From: Bacteroides caecigallinarum
GTDB taxonomy: Bacteria > Bacteroidota > Bacteroidia > Bacteroidales > Bacteroidaceae
NCBI RefSeq assembly: GCF_016901995.1
Contig: NZ_JACJLE010000019.1
Location: forward strand, 1-64,000
Length of the DNA: 64,000 nucleotides
Direction: 5' to 3'
The notes below the pieces were generated by a model. It had not been told where the DNA came from. It saw only the letters and a program-made list of their open reading frames with translations, and did no database searches. The position numbers and the translations under genes were made by a program. Position 1 is the first letter of the stretch, and each line of letters opens with the position of its first letter. Below, one piece after another: positions 28,132 to 37,026 of this stretch.

Positions 28132-30108
28132 TTATAATGCAATTCTTCTGAGTCTTATGCGCAGGTTTGAAAGTTCCGTATCGTCATTCTCCGAAGTGAG
28201 TCCTGTTTGGCGTACGGTCAGTTTGTGGTTTTTCTTTTTGCTTGTTTCCTGCAGTGTAAAATCCTGTTTGTAAATAGTCTGCTCTTTAGACGGACAGAGA
28301 ATGTAGCTTATGTTCTTTTCGAACCTGTTGTATATTCTCATTACTATTTGGTTATTCCCTTTTTTTAGTGGCAGAAGTACTTTTTCTGTTCTGAACTTGC
28401 ATCCGTAAGGGTTCAGATGTTTCATTATAGATTTTCCGTTCAGATAAATCTCTATACCGTTTCCGGCTCCTGCATCTATTATTATATTCTGTTCCCTAGG
28501 CGATTCGATGTTTTGCATCACATAATATGTATCTTTAGGCTTAGCGTCAAATGTATGTTTGCCTATAGTGATTTCCTTCCATGCAGAGTTTTCGACAGGC
28601 GGATTTTTAATGTCTGTCATTATGGTGTGGGGTGTATGGAACATTTTTTCGTCAGGACCACAGATGTATTGTTTGCCCCAGACTATTCCGTCGGTAGCAG
28701 TGAGAGAAGACGGTTTACCATTGTTCAGTGTGACATTATAAGTCTTTCCGTCAAGCACTATTTCTATTTTCTTTCCTTTTTCCTGTTCGGTATATAATAA
28801 CTCAAGCTGTTTTAGCATCAGCTGTTCGAAGTACCATGAATATTTTACAGTGCTTCTATACGTACTGCCGAAATCAAATCCGGAAATGCTGTAAAGAGGT
28901 ATGGCATTATGCTGTTTCAGGGTTATTGTCCTTATCGCTTCAGGTTGTTGGTCAAGTATATCCTGTTTGAATTTTAGAGTGAGCACATTTATAGTCTTTC
29001 CTTTGTATGCCGATGCAGGTATTGCAATATCTATAAGATCGTTTTTCTGAATACAAGTGGCCAGTTTGCCGTCGGCTCTTTCCAGTTCGTATTCAGGCAT
29101 ATACATTTTTATTTTTCCGTCCTTAGGATATTTGCCGGATAAAATGAAATACAGCATATTGTCTTTCCTTGTAACAGTTCCCCAGTCGAATTCATCAATA
29201 AAGGGCGTACGTGAGGTGCCGTATATCGCAAAGCTGTTTTTTTTCAGCCAAATTCCTATATTATTGATTATTACTTTATCATAAGCATATATCTGGCAAT
29301 TCTTGTCCAGATGCATGTTTAGCATGAATCCACCTCCATATGATACTGCCTCTGCCATTTTCTGTATTATTCTTTTGGCGTCAGACTGTGCGTTGTCAGT
29401 TTCGAAATATGATGTATGAAAAGATAGGGAAGAGTCGTATCTCCAGTTGCATTCTAAAAAATCTTTTTGAAAATGATATTTAAGGATATTGCAAAAGTCA
29501 TAATATCCATTTCCGGCATCATTGCTTACCATACAGTCCGGTTGCAACTTGTGTATCAGAGAGTATAGCTCTTTACTCTCTTCCGGGGACCTGGTTCCCA
29601 TATCGAAGTTGATTTCCGATATTTTCCCATACTTGGTAAGTAACTCTGTTATTTGTTTTTTTATGTGTCCGTTCAGTTTTTCTGATGTAGGATATCCGTT
29701 ATTATCATGCTTTTCTGAAATAGGAAAATAAATTCCGAATTGTATTTTTCTTTTGCTGCATGCCATGCTAAGTTCCTTTATAATATCCCTGTGGTTATAT
29801 TTATGATAGCATGAGTTATTGTCTGTTGACGTATTGAATAAATACATATTTCCGATTTTGGCTGGAGATATGATGGTGCGTATTCCTGATTTTGCAGCGA
29901 ATGCCACTATGGAATCTGCATTGAACTTGGCATAATTGAAATCTATTCTGGCTCCATATCCTTTGGTGCCTTTTGGCACAAGGAAATTAATTTTCATTGC
30001 AATCTTGTTGTCTTGCCAGACTTTTGAAGCACTTTCCGAAACCTGTGCGGAAACACAGTTTATGTATATTAACAGTAGAGAGAATATGGATAAGATGCGT
30101 ATCTTCAT
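28132..30108 (-). CDS. Divergent GH29 (alpha-L-fucosidase-like) secreted protein
   Basis: A 658-residue protein with signal peptide ending VSAQ. The order of blocks follows GH29: FNADSIVAFAAKSGIRTII (about 62-80), an acidic strand EINFDMG with candidate nucleophile Asp169, CNWRYDSSLSF, and GGGFMLNMHLDKNCQIY with IWLKKNSFAIYGTSRTPF. The HHDGF-type motif of ordinary fucosidases is replaced by SPAKIGNMYLF. A C-terminal jelly-roll-like region (about 520-600) contains IEIYLNGKSIM. It is a remote GH29 relative; activity on fucose is uncertain. Confidence 0.6.
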   Translation of the reverse strand: MKIRILSIFSLLLIYINCVSAQVSESASKVWQDNKIAMKINFLVPKGTKGYGARIDFNYAKFNADSIVAFAAKSGIRTIISPAKIGNMYLFNTSTDNNSCYHKYNHRDIIKELSMACSKRKIQFGIYFPISEKHDNNGYPTSEKLNGHIKKQITELLTKYGKISEINFDMGTRSPEESKELYSLIHKLQPDCMVSNDAGNGYYDFCNILKYHFQKDFLECNWRYDSSLSFHTSYFETDNAQSDAKRIIQKMAEAVSYGGGFMLNMHLDKNCQIYAYDKVIINNIGIWLKKNSFAIYGTSRTPFIDEFDWGTVTRKDNMLYFILSGKYPKDGKIKMYMPEYELERADGKLATCIQKNDLIDIAIPASAYKGKTINVLTLKFKQDILDQQPEAIRTITLKQHNAIPLYSISGFDFGSTYRSTVKYSWYFEQLMLKQLELLYTEQEKGKKIEIVLDGKTYNVTLNNGKPSSLTATDGIVWGKQYICGPDEKMFHTPHTIMTDIKNPPVENSAWKEITIGKHTFDAKPKDTYYVMQNIESPREQNIIIDAGAGNGIEIYLNGKSIMKHLNPYGCKFRTEKVLLPLKKGNNQIVMRIYNRFEKNISYILCPSKEQTIYKQDFTLQETSKKKNHKLTVRQTGLTSENDDTELSNLRIRLRRIAL

Positions 30109-30132
30109 AATTTATAATGATATAATGATGAG

Positions 30133-30140
30133 CAAAGATA
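30133..30140 (-). promoter_or_regulatory. -7 element for the GH29-like gene
   Basis: TATCTTTG on the minus strand, 25 bases before its ATG. It lies directly beside the divergent promoter at 30150-30180, so the two may compete. Confidence 0.5.
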
Positions 30141-30149
30141 ATTACTTCT

Positions 30150-30180
30150 TTTGTGATATGCTAACTTTTATGTATTTTTG
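30150..30180 (+). promoter_or_regulatory. Promoter of the DUF5020/purine permease operon
   Basis: TTTG (30150-30153), exactly 19 bases, TATTTTTG (30173-30180). A full-consensus Bacteroidota promoter 41 bases before the ATG. Confidence 0.82.
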
Positions 30181-30221
30181 CACCTTGATTTTATAACTAT
30201 CATTAAAAACTAAAAAAGACA

Positions 30222-30923
30222 ATGAAAAAACTGTTTTTATCAATCATCATTTGTATGATAACAGTGATTGTGGGTGCACAGAATGTTCAGTTGCATTATG
30301 ACTTCGGTAGCTCAATTTATGACTCTCAGAGTACAAGAGCTAAGGTTACTACTACAGTTGAAATGTTCAAGCCTGACAGATGGGGTAGTACATTCTTCTT
30401 TGTGGATATGGATTACACAAACAAGGGTGTAACCGGTGCATACTGGGAAATAGCCCGTGAATTGAATTTCTGGGGTGGACCATTCTCTGCACACGTGGAA
30501 TATAACGGTGGAGTTAATGGAATAAAGAATGCTTACCTCTTGGGTGCTACTTATACATGGAACAATGCTGATTTTACAAAAGGATTTACTTTTACTCCTA
30601 CTTATAAAATCATTCAGAAAAATCCAAAACCACACAATTTCCAGTTGACAGCTACATGGTATCTGCATTTCTGTAAGGGTAAATGCACATTCTCAGGATT
30701 TGCCGATTTCTGGAAAGAAAAACATAATGATCTTGAAAAAGGCGAGGAACATAACTTTACTTTCATAACAGAACCACAGTTCTGGGTAAATTTGAATAAG
30801 TTTGATAAGGTAGCAGATGATTTCAATTTAAGCGTTGGTACTGAGTGGGAAATCTCTTCAAACTTCGGTATTATGAACGGTTGGAAATGGATGCCTACTT
30901 TGGCAATGAAATGGTCATTCTAA
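30222..30923 (+). CDS. DUF5020 family outer-membrane protein (Tsx-like nucleoside channel)
   Basis: A 233-residue protein with signal peptide ending IVGAQ. Aromatic barrel strands include VQLHYDFGSSIYD, STFFFVDMDYTNKG, FSAHVEYNGGV and a C-terminal WMPTLAMKWSF. The family resembles nucleoside-specific Tsx channels. It is encoded 30 bases before an NCS2 purine permease gene from one promoter, which supports a role in outer-membrane uptake of nucleosides or nucleobases. Confidence 0.82.
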   Translation: MKKLFLSIIICMITVIVGAQNVQLHYDFGSSIYDSQSTRAKVTTTVEMFKPDRWGSTFFFVDMDYTNKGVTGAYWEIARELNFWGGPFSAHVEYNGGVNGIKNAYLLGATYTWNNADFTKGFTFTPTYKIIQKNPKPHNFQLTATWYLHFCKGKCTFSGFADFWKEKHNDLEKGEEHNFTFITEPQFWVNLNKFDKVADDFNLSVGTEWEISSNFGIMNGWKWMPTLAMKWSF

Positions 30924-30953
30924 TTTTGTAATTCTTAAAAATAAGGAAATATC

Positions 30954-32240
30954 ATGTTAGAAAAACTTTTCGGATTCGACAGGAATGTTACCCGTGTACG
31001 TACTGAGGTATTGGCAGGTATCACTACATTCCTTACAATGGCATATATCCTTGCCGTAAACCCAAATATCCTTAGTGCCACAGGTATGGATAAGGGAGCT
31101 TTGTTTACAACAACAGTAATAGCTTCTGCATTTGCCACACTGTTGATGGCTTTTTATGCCAAGTTGCCTTTCGGGCTTGCTCCTGGTATGGGACTTAACG
31201 CTTTCTTTGCCTATACAGTGTGTCTCACTATGGGATATACATGGCAGTTTGCCCTTACTGCGGTATTGATTGAAGGTCTTATCTTCATATTGTTGACTGT
31301 AACAAACTTGCGTGATAAGATTGTTGATGCTATACCTGTCACACTGAAGAATGCTATCGGTGCCGGTATAGGTCTGTTCATATCTTTCATCGGACTGCAG
31401 AATGCAGGAATCATCGTAAACAACGATGCTACTCTTATCAGCATGGGAAATATCACTTCAGGTACTGCTTTGCTTGGAATGATAGGTCTGGTGGTTACTT
31501 CACTTCTTTTGGTTAAGGGAGTAAGAGGTGCTTTGCTTTTCGGTATCCTTATTACAACACTTATCGGTATCCCTATGGGTATCACAAAGTTTGATGGTAT
31601 ATTCAGTACACCTCCATCAATAGAACCTATCTTCTGGCAGTTTGAATGGCACAATATATTCACAAAGGAAATGATTGTAGTGGTATTCACATTCCTGTTT
31701 GTGGATATGTTTGATACTATCGGAACATTGGTAGGTGTAACTACAAAGGCCGGAATGATGGATAAGAACGGTAAGATTCCTCATCTGAAACAAGCTTTCA
31801 TGGTAGATGCCATAGGTACTACTGCCGGTGCAATGCTTGGAACAAGTACCATCACTACATTCGTAGAAAGTGCATCTGGAGTAGGCGAGGGCGGTAGAAG
31901 CGGTCTTACTTCATTTGTAACAGCTGTCTGCTTCCTGCTTTCATTGTTCTTCGCTCCTTTCTTCCTTTCTGTTCCGGGAGCTGCTACAGCGCCTGTATTG
32001 ATACTTGTAGGTCTGATGATGATGTCTTCAGTACTTAAAGTCAATTTTGCTGATTATTCTGAAGCTATCCCTGCATTTATCTGTATCATCTTCATGCCTC
32101 TTGCTTACAGCATTTCAGACGGTATCGTACTCGGTATGATAAGCTATGTTCTTATCAATCTGCTTACTGGCAAGTATAAGAAACTTACAATCGGTATGTA
32201 TATACTGGCTGCAATATTCGTATTGAAGTTCTTTGTATAG
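30954..32240 (+). CDS. NCS2-family purine permease (AzgA/PbuG-like)
   Basis: A 428-residue inner-membrane transporter with about 13 membrane segments. Motifs typical of the AzgA-like subgroup are EVLAGITTFLTMAYILAVNP, PFGLAPGMGLNAFFAY, FLFVDMFDTIGTLVGV and STITTFVESASGVGEGGR. It would import adenine, guanine or hypoxanthine by proton symport; the exact base cannot be read from sequence. It is cotranscribed with the DUF5020 barrel. Confidence 0.93.
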   Translation: MLEKLFGFDRNVTRVRTEVLAGITTFLTMAYILAVNPNILSATGMDKGALFTTTVIASAFATLLMAFYAKLPFGLAPGMGLNAFFAYTVCLTMGYTWQFALTAVLIEGLIFILLTVTNLRDKIVDAIPVTLKNAIGAGIGLFISFIGLQNAGIIVNNDATLISMGNITSGTALLGMIGLVVTSLLLVKGVRGALLFGILITTLIGIPMGITKFDGIFSTPPSIEPIFWQFEWHNIFTKEMIVVVFTFLFVDMFDTIGTLVGVTTKAGMMDKNGKIPHLKQAFMVDAIGTTAGAMLGTSTITTFVESASGVGEGGRSGLTSFVTAVCFLLSLFFAPFFLSVPGAATAPVLILVGLMMMSSVLKVNFADYSEAIPAFICIIFMPLAYSISDGIVLGMISYVLINLLTGKYKKLTIGMYILAAIFVLKFFV

Positions 32241-32264
32241 AGTTTACTTACTTTGTATATAAAT

Positions 32265-32296
32265 AAAAAGGCGGTGGGGTTTCCATCGCCTTTTTT
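32265..32296 (+). terminator. Terminator after the purine permease gene
   Basis: aaaaaggcggtgg (32265-32277) pairs with ccatcgccttttt (32283-32295), with one G-U pair and a T-run. Confidence 0.88.
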
Positions 32297-32357
32297 GATA
32301 TAGTAAATAAGTTTACAATTAGAAAAATTTTAACGTTTTATTTTATAAGGTTTTTAT

Positions 32358-32365
32358 TAACTTTG
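32358..32365 (+). promoter_or_regulatory. -7 element for the first AraC-type regulator
   Basis: TAACTTTG, 16 bases before the ATG at 32382. The leader is therefore very short, which leaves the ATG at 32394 (fifth codon) as an alternative start. Confidence 0.5.
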
Positions 32366-32381
32366 TTCGGTTAATTATAAA

Positions 32382-33605
32382 ATGTTACATATCATGCCTG
32401 ATTCTACTCAAATATTGCCAATATTGATTACTATGATATCCGTTATATGCATTGGCGGTTCATCACTTCTCTTTTTACGTTCACGTGATAACCGTTCACG
32501 TCGTTTACTTGCAGGCATAATGATGACATGGGGACTTTTCTATGCAGTTCGTCTTATAGGAATACTTATGCAGAACCCGAGCTTGAACTTTACCCAAATT
32601 GATGTGGCGAATGTAATGGTTTTGATAACTGGCAATTTTTATCTGATAGTGTTATTACTATATCCTGTTGAAGTTATACGTCCAGGATGGCTTAACTTGA
32701 AACGTGCTTTTCTTTTATTACTTCCTTATGTGTTTGTAACTCTGTTTTATTATATTGTGTTGTTCTTCTTAAATGAAAGACCTCTCGTACTACATACAAT
32801 GGAACAACTAATAATGCATATAGGAGAGTTTAATGTTTGGTATCGTCTTTTCATGTGTCTTTCCATAGTCGTTTATCTTGCATTTCTTTTTCGCTTAACT
32901 TGGCATTATAAGAAATTATATCAACAGTGGTGCCGTAATAATTATTCCAATGATGAGAATTTAAATATTTCGTGGTTACGCCAATACGGTATAGAGGTTG
33001 TTTTGATTGGTATAGCATATTTTTTTGTACTTTTTAATGGAAGCACATACACCTTTTTTATACATAATATTACAGTTCAATGTTTCTTCTGCTATACACT
33101 TTATAATGGACTTTTTCAGGATAATCCTTATAGTAATGATTTTTTCAGTAATACTATGGATGAGGTTGAAGCTTGCAAAACAGCTGAACTTAAAGAAGAA
33201 CAACTGTTTCAGGACCATACTTGTTTTATTGACGTATATACAAATGAATGTACATTTCTCAACAAATTACCTTTCTATCGTGAAGAAATAGAGCAATGGA
33301 TGATAAAGAAAAAGCCATATCTGAATCCAAACTTTAAACTTATGGATGTAACGGATATATTACCATTGAATCGTACTTATCTTTCACGTGTTTTCAATGA
33401 AGGATTCGGAAGTAGTTTTAGTGACGTAGTTCGCAATTATCGAATTCGAGAAGCAGAATGGATGCTTTTAAATCGCAAAGATATTCCTGTTGGGCAAGTT
33501 GGTGAACTTTGTGGATTTTCGTCTCCTTCAGTATTTAACCGTACATTCGTACAAAGCCATGATGGCCTACCCCCCAACCGATATCGCAAACAGATAGAGA
33601 GATGA
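32382..33605 (+). CDS. Membrane-bound AraC-family transcriptional regulator (first of pair)
   Basis: A 407-residue protein. The N-terminal half has about seven hydrophobic segments (residues 10-235, such as ILPILITMISVICIGGSSLLF). The C-terminal AraC helix-turn-helix domain (about 305-405) has MDVTDILPLNRTYLSRVFNEGFG followed by IPVGQVGELCGFSSPSVFNRTF and GLPPNRYRKQ. It is probably a membrane-tethered regulator whose membrane part senses a signal. The gene 290 bases downstream has the same architecture. Targets unknown. Confidence 0.87.
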   Translation: MLHIMPDSTQILPILITMISVICIGGSSLLFLRSRDNRSRRLLAGIMMTWGLFYAVRLIGILMQNPSLNFTQIDVANVMVLITGNFYLIVLLLYPVEVIRPGWLNLKRAFLLLLPYVFVTLFYYIVLFFLNERPLVLHTMEQLIMHIGEFNVWYRLFMCLSIVVYLAFLFRLTWHYKKLYQQWCRNNYSNDENLNISWLRQYGIEVVLIGIAYFFVLFNGSTYTFFIHNITVQCFFCYTLYNGLFQDNPYSNDFFSNTMDEVEACKTAELKEEQLFQDHTCFIDVYTNECTFLNKLPFYREEIEQWMIKKKPYLNPNFKLMDVTDILPLNRTYLSRVFNEGFGSSFSDVVRNYRIREAEWMLLNRKDIPVGQVGELCGFSSPSVFNRTFVQSHDGLPPNRYRKQIER

Positions 33606-33928
33606 TAATCACGTCCATTTTTTTTCTTAATCTTTTATTTTACAGACTTATAAGACTTCTTTTATAAATTGTTTATTTCCTTTTTTATAATTTGCCTATT
33701 TGTTATTTACTATTTGCAAATTAAAATTAACGAATGGTAAATTATTTTTTTGCTTATTTTCTGAACTTTGTATTACTATTTTCGGCATTCAAATCCATAA
33801 ATAGGAAACAGCATTGAATACGACCAAGAAAGAATACACCCATTTATGTAAATAAAAATAGTAGTAACGAAAAGATTATTGAGTTAGGTTATGAACGAAT
33901 GTTTTTTATAAGTATAAAAAGAAGAATT

Positions 33929-35026
33929 ATGGATATTTTAAATATATTATTAAATTGGGCAATTTGTGCTTATTTCTTATGTGGAATATATTTGTGGTTG
34001 CGTAGGTATGAAGGTGATTTTTCACGTCGTTACTTGTCTTTTACTTGGATTCTTGCCGGGGTATTATTTTTTCTACGTTTGCTTTCCGACGAACTTTTCC
34101 CGTGTTCATCAGGTTATCTTGTTCTTCCTGTAAATAATCTTATGGGTGGTATTTTGGCGATTATAATGCTTTATTTGTATCCAGTCAGAGTTATAAACAG
34201 CGATTGGTTTAGAAATAAATATAGGAATTTTATTTTAATACCTGGTTTATCATTAATCGTTATACTTTCCATTATACATCCTTATTGTCGTGAATTGAAG
34301 TCTTTTGAAGATTTTTTGCTTCATATTGGTGAATTTGATGTTATTTTAAGGTTGGTCATACTCCTATTAGGAATCTTGCCTTTTACTGTGATGCTGTTTT
34401 ATATACCATATAATTATACAAGAAGCGGTGCCTATCACAGGTGGATATTGTCCTATTCTATAAAAATTCAATTGATCGGTGCACTGTATATTATGTTTAT
34501 GCTTACAGGAAATTCGATTATCAGTGAAATTCATTTATTGGTAAATATATATTTATGTACTTCTGTTACATACCATGAGTTGTTTGTTCGCTTTAATGTT
34601 TCGAAAGAAATTAGAGAACAGATAAAAGTTGAAACAATAAGTCCATCTATTGATAATTTAATTACTCAGGATGATACAGATAGTTCACTTGTAAAGCAGA
34701 TTTATAAATTAATGGATGAACAACAGATTTGGAGAGATCCTGATTTGAATTTGATAGAATTGGCGTCTATGCTTAATACGAATAGGAGCTATTTATCCAA
34801 GGCCATTCAGGAAGCAGGTTATAAAAACTATTCTGACATGATTAATCGCAGACGAATCTCTGAATTTGTTGAAATGGCAAAAACAGGAAAGATAGATAAT
34901 GTTCAAGATGCTTTCTTCAGTGTGGGTTTTCGGTCTCGCGAGACAGCCTTAAGATGTTTTAAAAAATATATAGGTGTCTTGCCTACTGATTATTTACGCA
35001 ACAATGTTTCTGCTTCTGATTTGTAA
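33929..35026 (+). CDS. Membrane-bound AraC-family transcriptional regulator (second of pair)
   Basis: A 365-residue protein from the ATG at 33929 (MDILNILLNWAICAY); an upstream ATG at 33899 would add ten residues. About seven membrane segments are followed by a C-terminal AraC-like DNA-binding region: NLIELASMLNTNRSYLSKAIQEAGYKNY then VQDAFFSVGFRSRETALRCFKKYIGVLPTDY. It shares plan and several positions (LHIGEFDVILRL) with the upstream gene, so this is an old duplication. The 293-base spacer between them is AT-rich, with no clear promoter. Confidence 0.83.
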   Translation: MDILNILLNWAICAYFLCGIYLWLRRYEGDFSRRYLSFTWILAGVLFFLRLLSDELFPCSSGYLVLPVNNLMGGILAIIMLYLYPVRVINSDWFRNKYRNFILIPGLSLIVILSIIHPYCRELKSFEDFLLHIGEFDVILRLVILLLGILPFTVMLFYIPYNYTRSGAYHRWILSYSIKIQLIGALYIMFMLTGNSIISEIHLLVNIYLCTSVTYHELFVRFNVSKEIREQIKVETISPSIDNLITQDDTDSSLVKQIYKLMDEQQIWRDPDLNLIELASMLNTNRSYLSKAIQEAGYKNYSDMINRRRISEFVEMAKTGKIDNVQDAFFSVGFRSRETALRCFKKYIGVLPTDYLRNNVSASDL

Positions 35027-35114
35027 TATGGTTTAACACTGTTTTTTCTTATATCGTCTTTTTCATATAAAGATAGATTTGATCTTGAAAAGAGTTTGAA
35101 AACTGTGTCTTTAT

Positions 35115-35145
35115 TTTGCTCTTTATCTTGTTTGTAATATCTTTG
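35115..35145 (+). promoter_or_regulatory. Promoter of the AAA-ATPase/PD-(D/E)XK gene
   Basis: TTTG (35115-35118), 19 bases, TATCTTTG (35138-35145). This perfect promoter lies inside the longest open frame and fixes the true start at the ATG at 35173. Confidence 0.82.
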
Positions 35146-35172
35146 TATCTATATGATAAAAAACAGTCAGTC

Positions 35173-36723
35173 ATGAGTAAACTTTATCCTATAGGCATAC
35201 AGAATTTTGAGGATTTACGAAAGAAAGATTATATTTATGTTGATAAAACAGCATTGATATACCAGCTGATAAGTACTGGAAAGTATTATTTCCTTAGCCG
35301 TCCTCGCCGTTTCGGAAAGAGTCTTCTTATATCTACTCTCGAAGCGTATTTCTCCGGTAAGCGTGAACTTTTTGCCGGGCTGGAGATGGAGAAGCTGGAG
35401 AAGGAGTGGATAGAGTATCCTGTATTGCATATGGACTTGAATACTAGAAACTATCACTGTAGGGAGTCTTTGATCGGAATACTAAATCAAAATCTTGAGG
35501 AGTGGGAAAAACTCTATGGTGACGAAAAAAAAGATCGGGTATCGGAAGAACGTTTTATGTATATGATAAAACGAGCATACGAAGTGACCGGAAGAAAAGT
35601 AGTTATTCTCATAGATGAATACGACAAGCCTATGCTTCAGGCCATAGGTAATCCAGAACTCCAGACCGAATATCGCAACACCTTGAAAGCTTTCTATGGA
35701 GCCTTGAAGTCGTGCGACGGATATATACAGTTTGCTATGCTTACTGGTGTGACAAAATTTGGAAAAGTAAGTGTGTTCAGCGATTTGAACAATCTGATGG
35801 ATATTTCCATGATAAACCGTTTCTCCGAAATATGCGGAATAACCGAAGAGGAATTGCACAGATATTTCGACGATGATATTCACACTCTGGCCGAGAAACT
35901 TGGAACAGGTTATGAGGAGACCTGCGCACGCCTGAAACTGAATTATGACGGCTATCATTTCAGCTTTAAGTCACCTGGAATGTATAATCCTTTCAGCCTT
36001 CTGAATACCTTTGCCAATATGCAGATCGATAATTACTGGTTTGCTACTGGTACGCCTACATATCTTGTAGAACTGATGAAGCAGCATAACTACAATGTTG
36101 AAGAGATAGAAGATATAGTTACCAGCGGTCCTGTTCTTGATTCCATAGATGCGGCATCCACTGACCCGGTTCCTGTAATCTATCAGAGCGGCTATCTTAC
36201 AATAAAGGGATATAATGAAGAGTTCGAGAATTACACCCTCGGCTTTCCTAACCGTGAGGTGGAGCAGGGCTTTTTCCGTTTCCTTCTTCCCAATTACGCA
36301 TCTGTCAGCGTAACAAAATCTCCATATGAGATTCAGCGTTTTGTAGAGGAAGTCCGCAAGGGTGATGTGGATTCTTTCCTAAGCCGCCTGCAGACTTTCT
36401 TTGATGATATACCATACGAACTTGCTCCACGCGACCGTGAAGTGCACTATCAGAACATTCTCTACATAGTGTTCAAGCTCATGGGATTCCATGCAGAAGT
36501 GGAATATCATACTTCGCGCGGACGTGTTGACCTCGTGCTTAAAACCTCTGACTATATCTATGTGATGGAATTCAAACTTGACGGAACAGCCGAGGAAGCC
36601 ATGGCTCAGATAGACACGAAAGGGTATGCCTCTGCATTTGCTGCTGACGGACGGAAGGTGGTTAAGGTTGGGGTGAATTTCAGTTCTGAAACAAGGACTA
36701 TAGACAGGTGGATAATAGCTTGA
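35173..36723 (+). CDS. AAA-ATPase-like / PD-(D/E)XK nuclease-superfamily protein
   Basis: A 516-residue protein from MSKLYPIGIQNFEDLRKK. The AAA-ATPase-like domain has a Walker A variant SRPRRFGKSLL (about 42-52) and a Walker B-like VVILIDEYDKPM (about 137). The C-terminal PD-(D/E)XK nuclease-like domain has HAEVEYHTSRGRVDLVLKT and IYVMEFKLDGTAEEA, supplying D and E-x-K. The family is expanded in gut Bacteroidota and thought to be selfish or defence-related, though the role is unproven. It sits directly before the Cas9 locus. Confidence 0.9.
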   Translation: MSKLYPIGIQNFEDLRKKDYIYVDKTALIYQLISTGKYYFLSRPRRFGKSLLISTLEAYFSGKRELFAGLEMEKLEKEWIEYPVLHMDLNTRNYHCRESLIGILNQNLEEWEKLYGDEKKDRVSEERFMYMIKRAYEVTGRKVVILIDEYDKPMLQAIGNPELQTEYRNTLKAFYGALKSCDGYIQFAMLTGVTKFGKVSVFSDLNNLMDISMINRFSEICGITEEELHRYFDDDIHTLAEKLGTGYEETCARLKLNYDGYHFSFKSPGMYNPFSLLNTFANMQIDNYWFATGTPTYLVELMKQHNYNVEEIEDIVTSGPVLDSIDAASTDPVPVIYQSGYLTIKGYNEEFENYTLGFPNREVEQGFFRFLLPNYASVSVTKSPYEIQRFVEEVRKGDVDSFLSRLQTFFDDIPYELAPRDREVHYQNILYIVFKLMGFHAEVEYHTSRGRVDLVLKTSDYIYVMEFKLDGTAEEAMAQIDTKGYASAFAADGRKVVKVGVNFSSETRTIDRWIIA

Positions 36724-36746
36724 TTTTACTTGATTGAAATATTGCT

Positions 36747-36780
36747 GATATCGGCAAAGATGGTGTCTTTGCCATGATAT
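36747..36780 (+). terminator. Hairpin after the AAA-ATPase gene
   Basis: ggcaaaga (36753-36760) pairs with tctttgcc (36766-36773), extended imperfectly by atatc/gatat. The T-run is weak, so it is a probable rather than certain terminator. Confidence 0.6.
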
Positions 36781-36793
36781 TTTATCACTAAAT

Positions 36794-36860
36794 AATAAGC
36801 CAGTTTCCTTTTCAAGTCAATAAATGAGGATTTTATGACTGAAAAGGAAACAGGCTTATT
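36794..36860. repeat. Long imperfect inverted repeat (about 28 bp of stem)
   Basis: aataagcc (36794-36801) pairs with ggcttatt (36853-36860). gtttccttttca (36803-36814) pairs with tgaaaaggaaac (36840-36851), and short inner pairs gtca/tgac and taaa/ttta close a small loop. No T-run follows on either strand. It lies beyond the 3' end of the tracrRNA and may act as its distal terminator or be a mobile-element remnant. Confidence 0.7.
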
Positions 36861-36903
36861 ATATAATATAAGTTACTGAAAAACTTTTTATCTTTGTGAA
36901 ACT

Positions 36904-37026
36904 TTGAAAATTATCTTAGCTCCACGGAGTACGCAGAGCTGAGATAATTTTCAACTTCAGATAACTGAAGCGAAACACTTCGGCTTATAGCCTTGTTGTG
37001 AAAAGTCTTCACTTCTTAGTATCTTT
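36904..37026 (-). ncRNA. tracrRNA of the type II-C system
   Basis: The minus strand carries an anti-repeat (37027 to 36995) that pairs with the CRISPR repeat. CAAAGATACTAAGAAGT pairs with ACTTTTTAGTATCTTTG of the repeat (one G-U), and TCACAAC pairs with GTTGTGA, separated by an internal bulge. Then come the nexus-like hairpin GGCT-ATA-AGCC (36992-36982), a CTTCAG/CTGAAG hairpin (36970-36955) and a long stem (36954-36936 with 36922-36904). Its own promoter (37031-37061) predicts a start at 37024-37026, exactly at the anti-repeat. The 3' end is approximate; it may extend to the hairpin at 36860. Confidence 0.88.

Noticed and set aside
36794-36860. Interpretation of the long hairpin as the terminator of the AAA-ATPase gene
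   Set aside because: No T-run follows on the plus strand, and a smaller hairpin at 36747-36780 is nearer and better placed.
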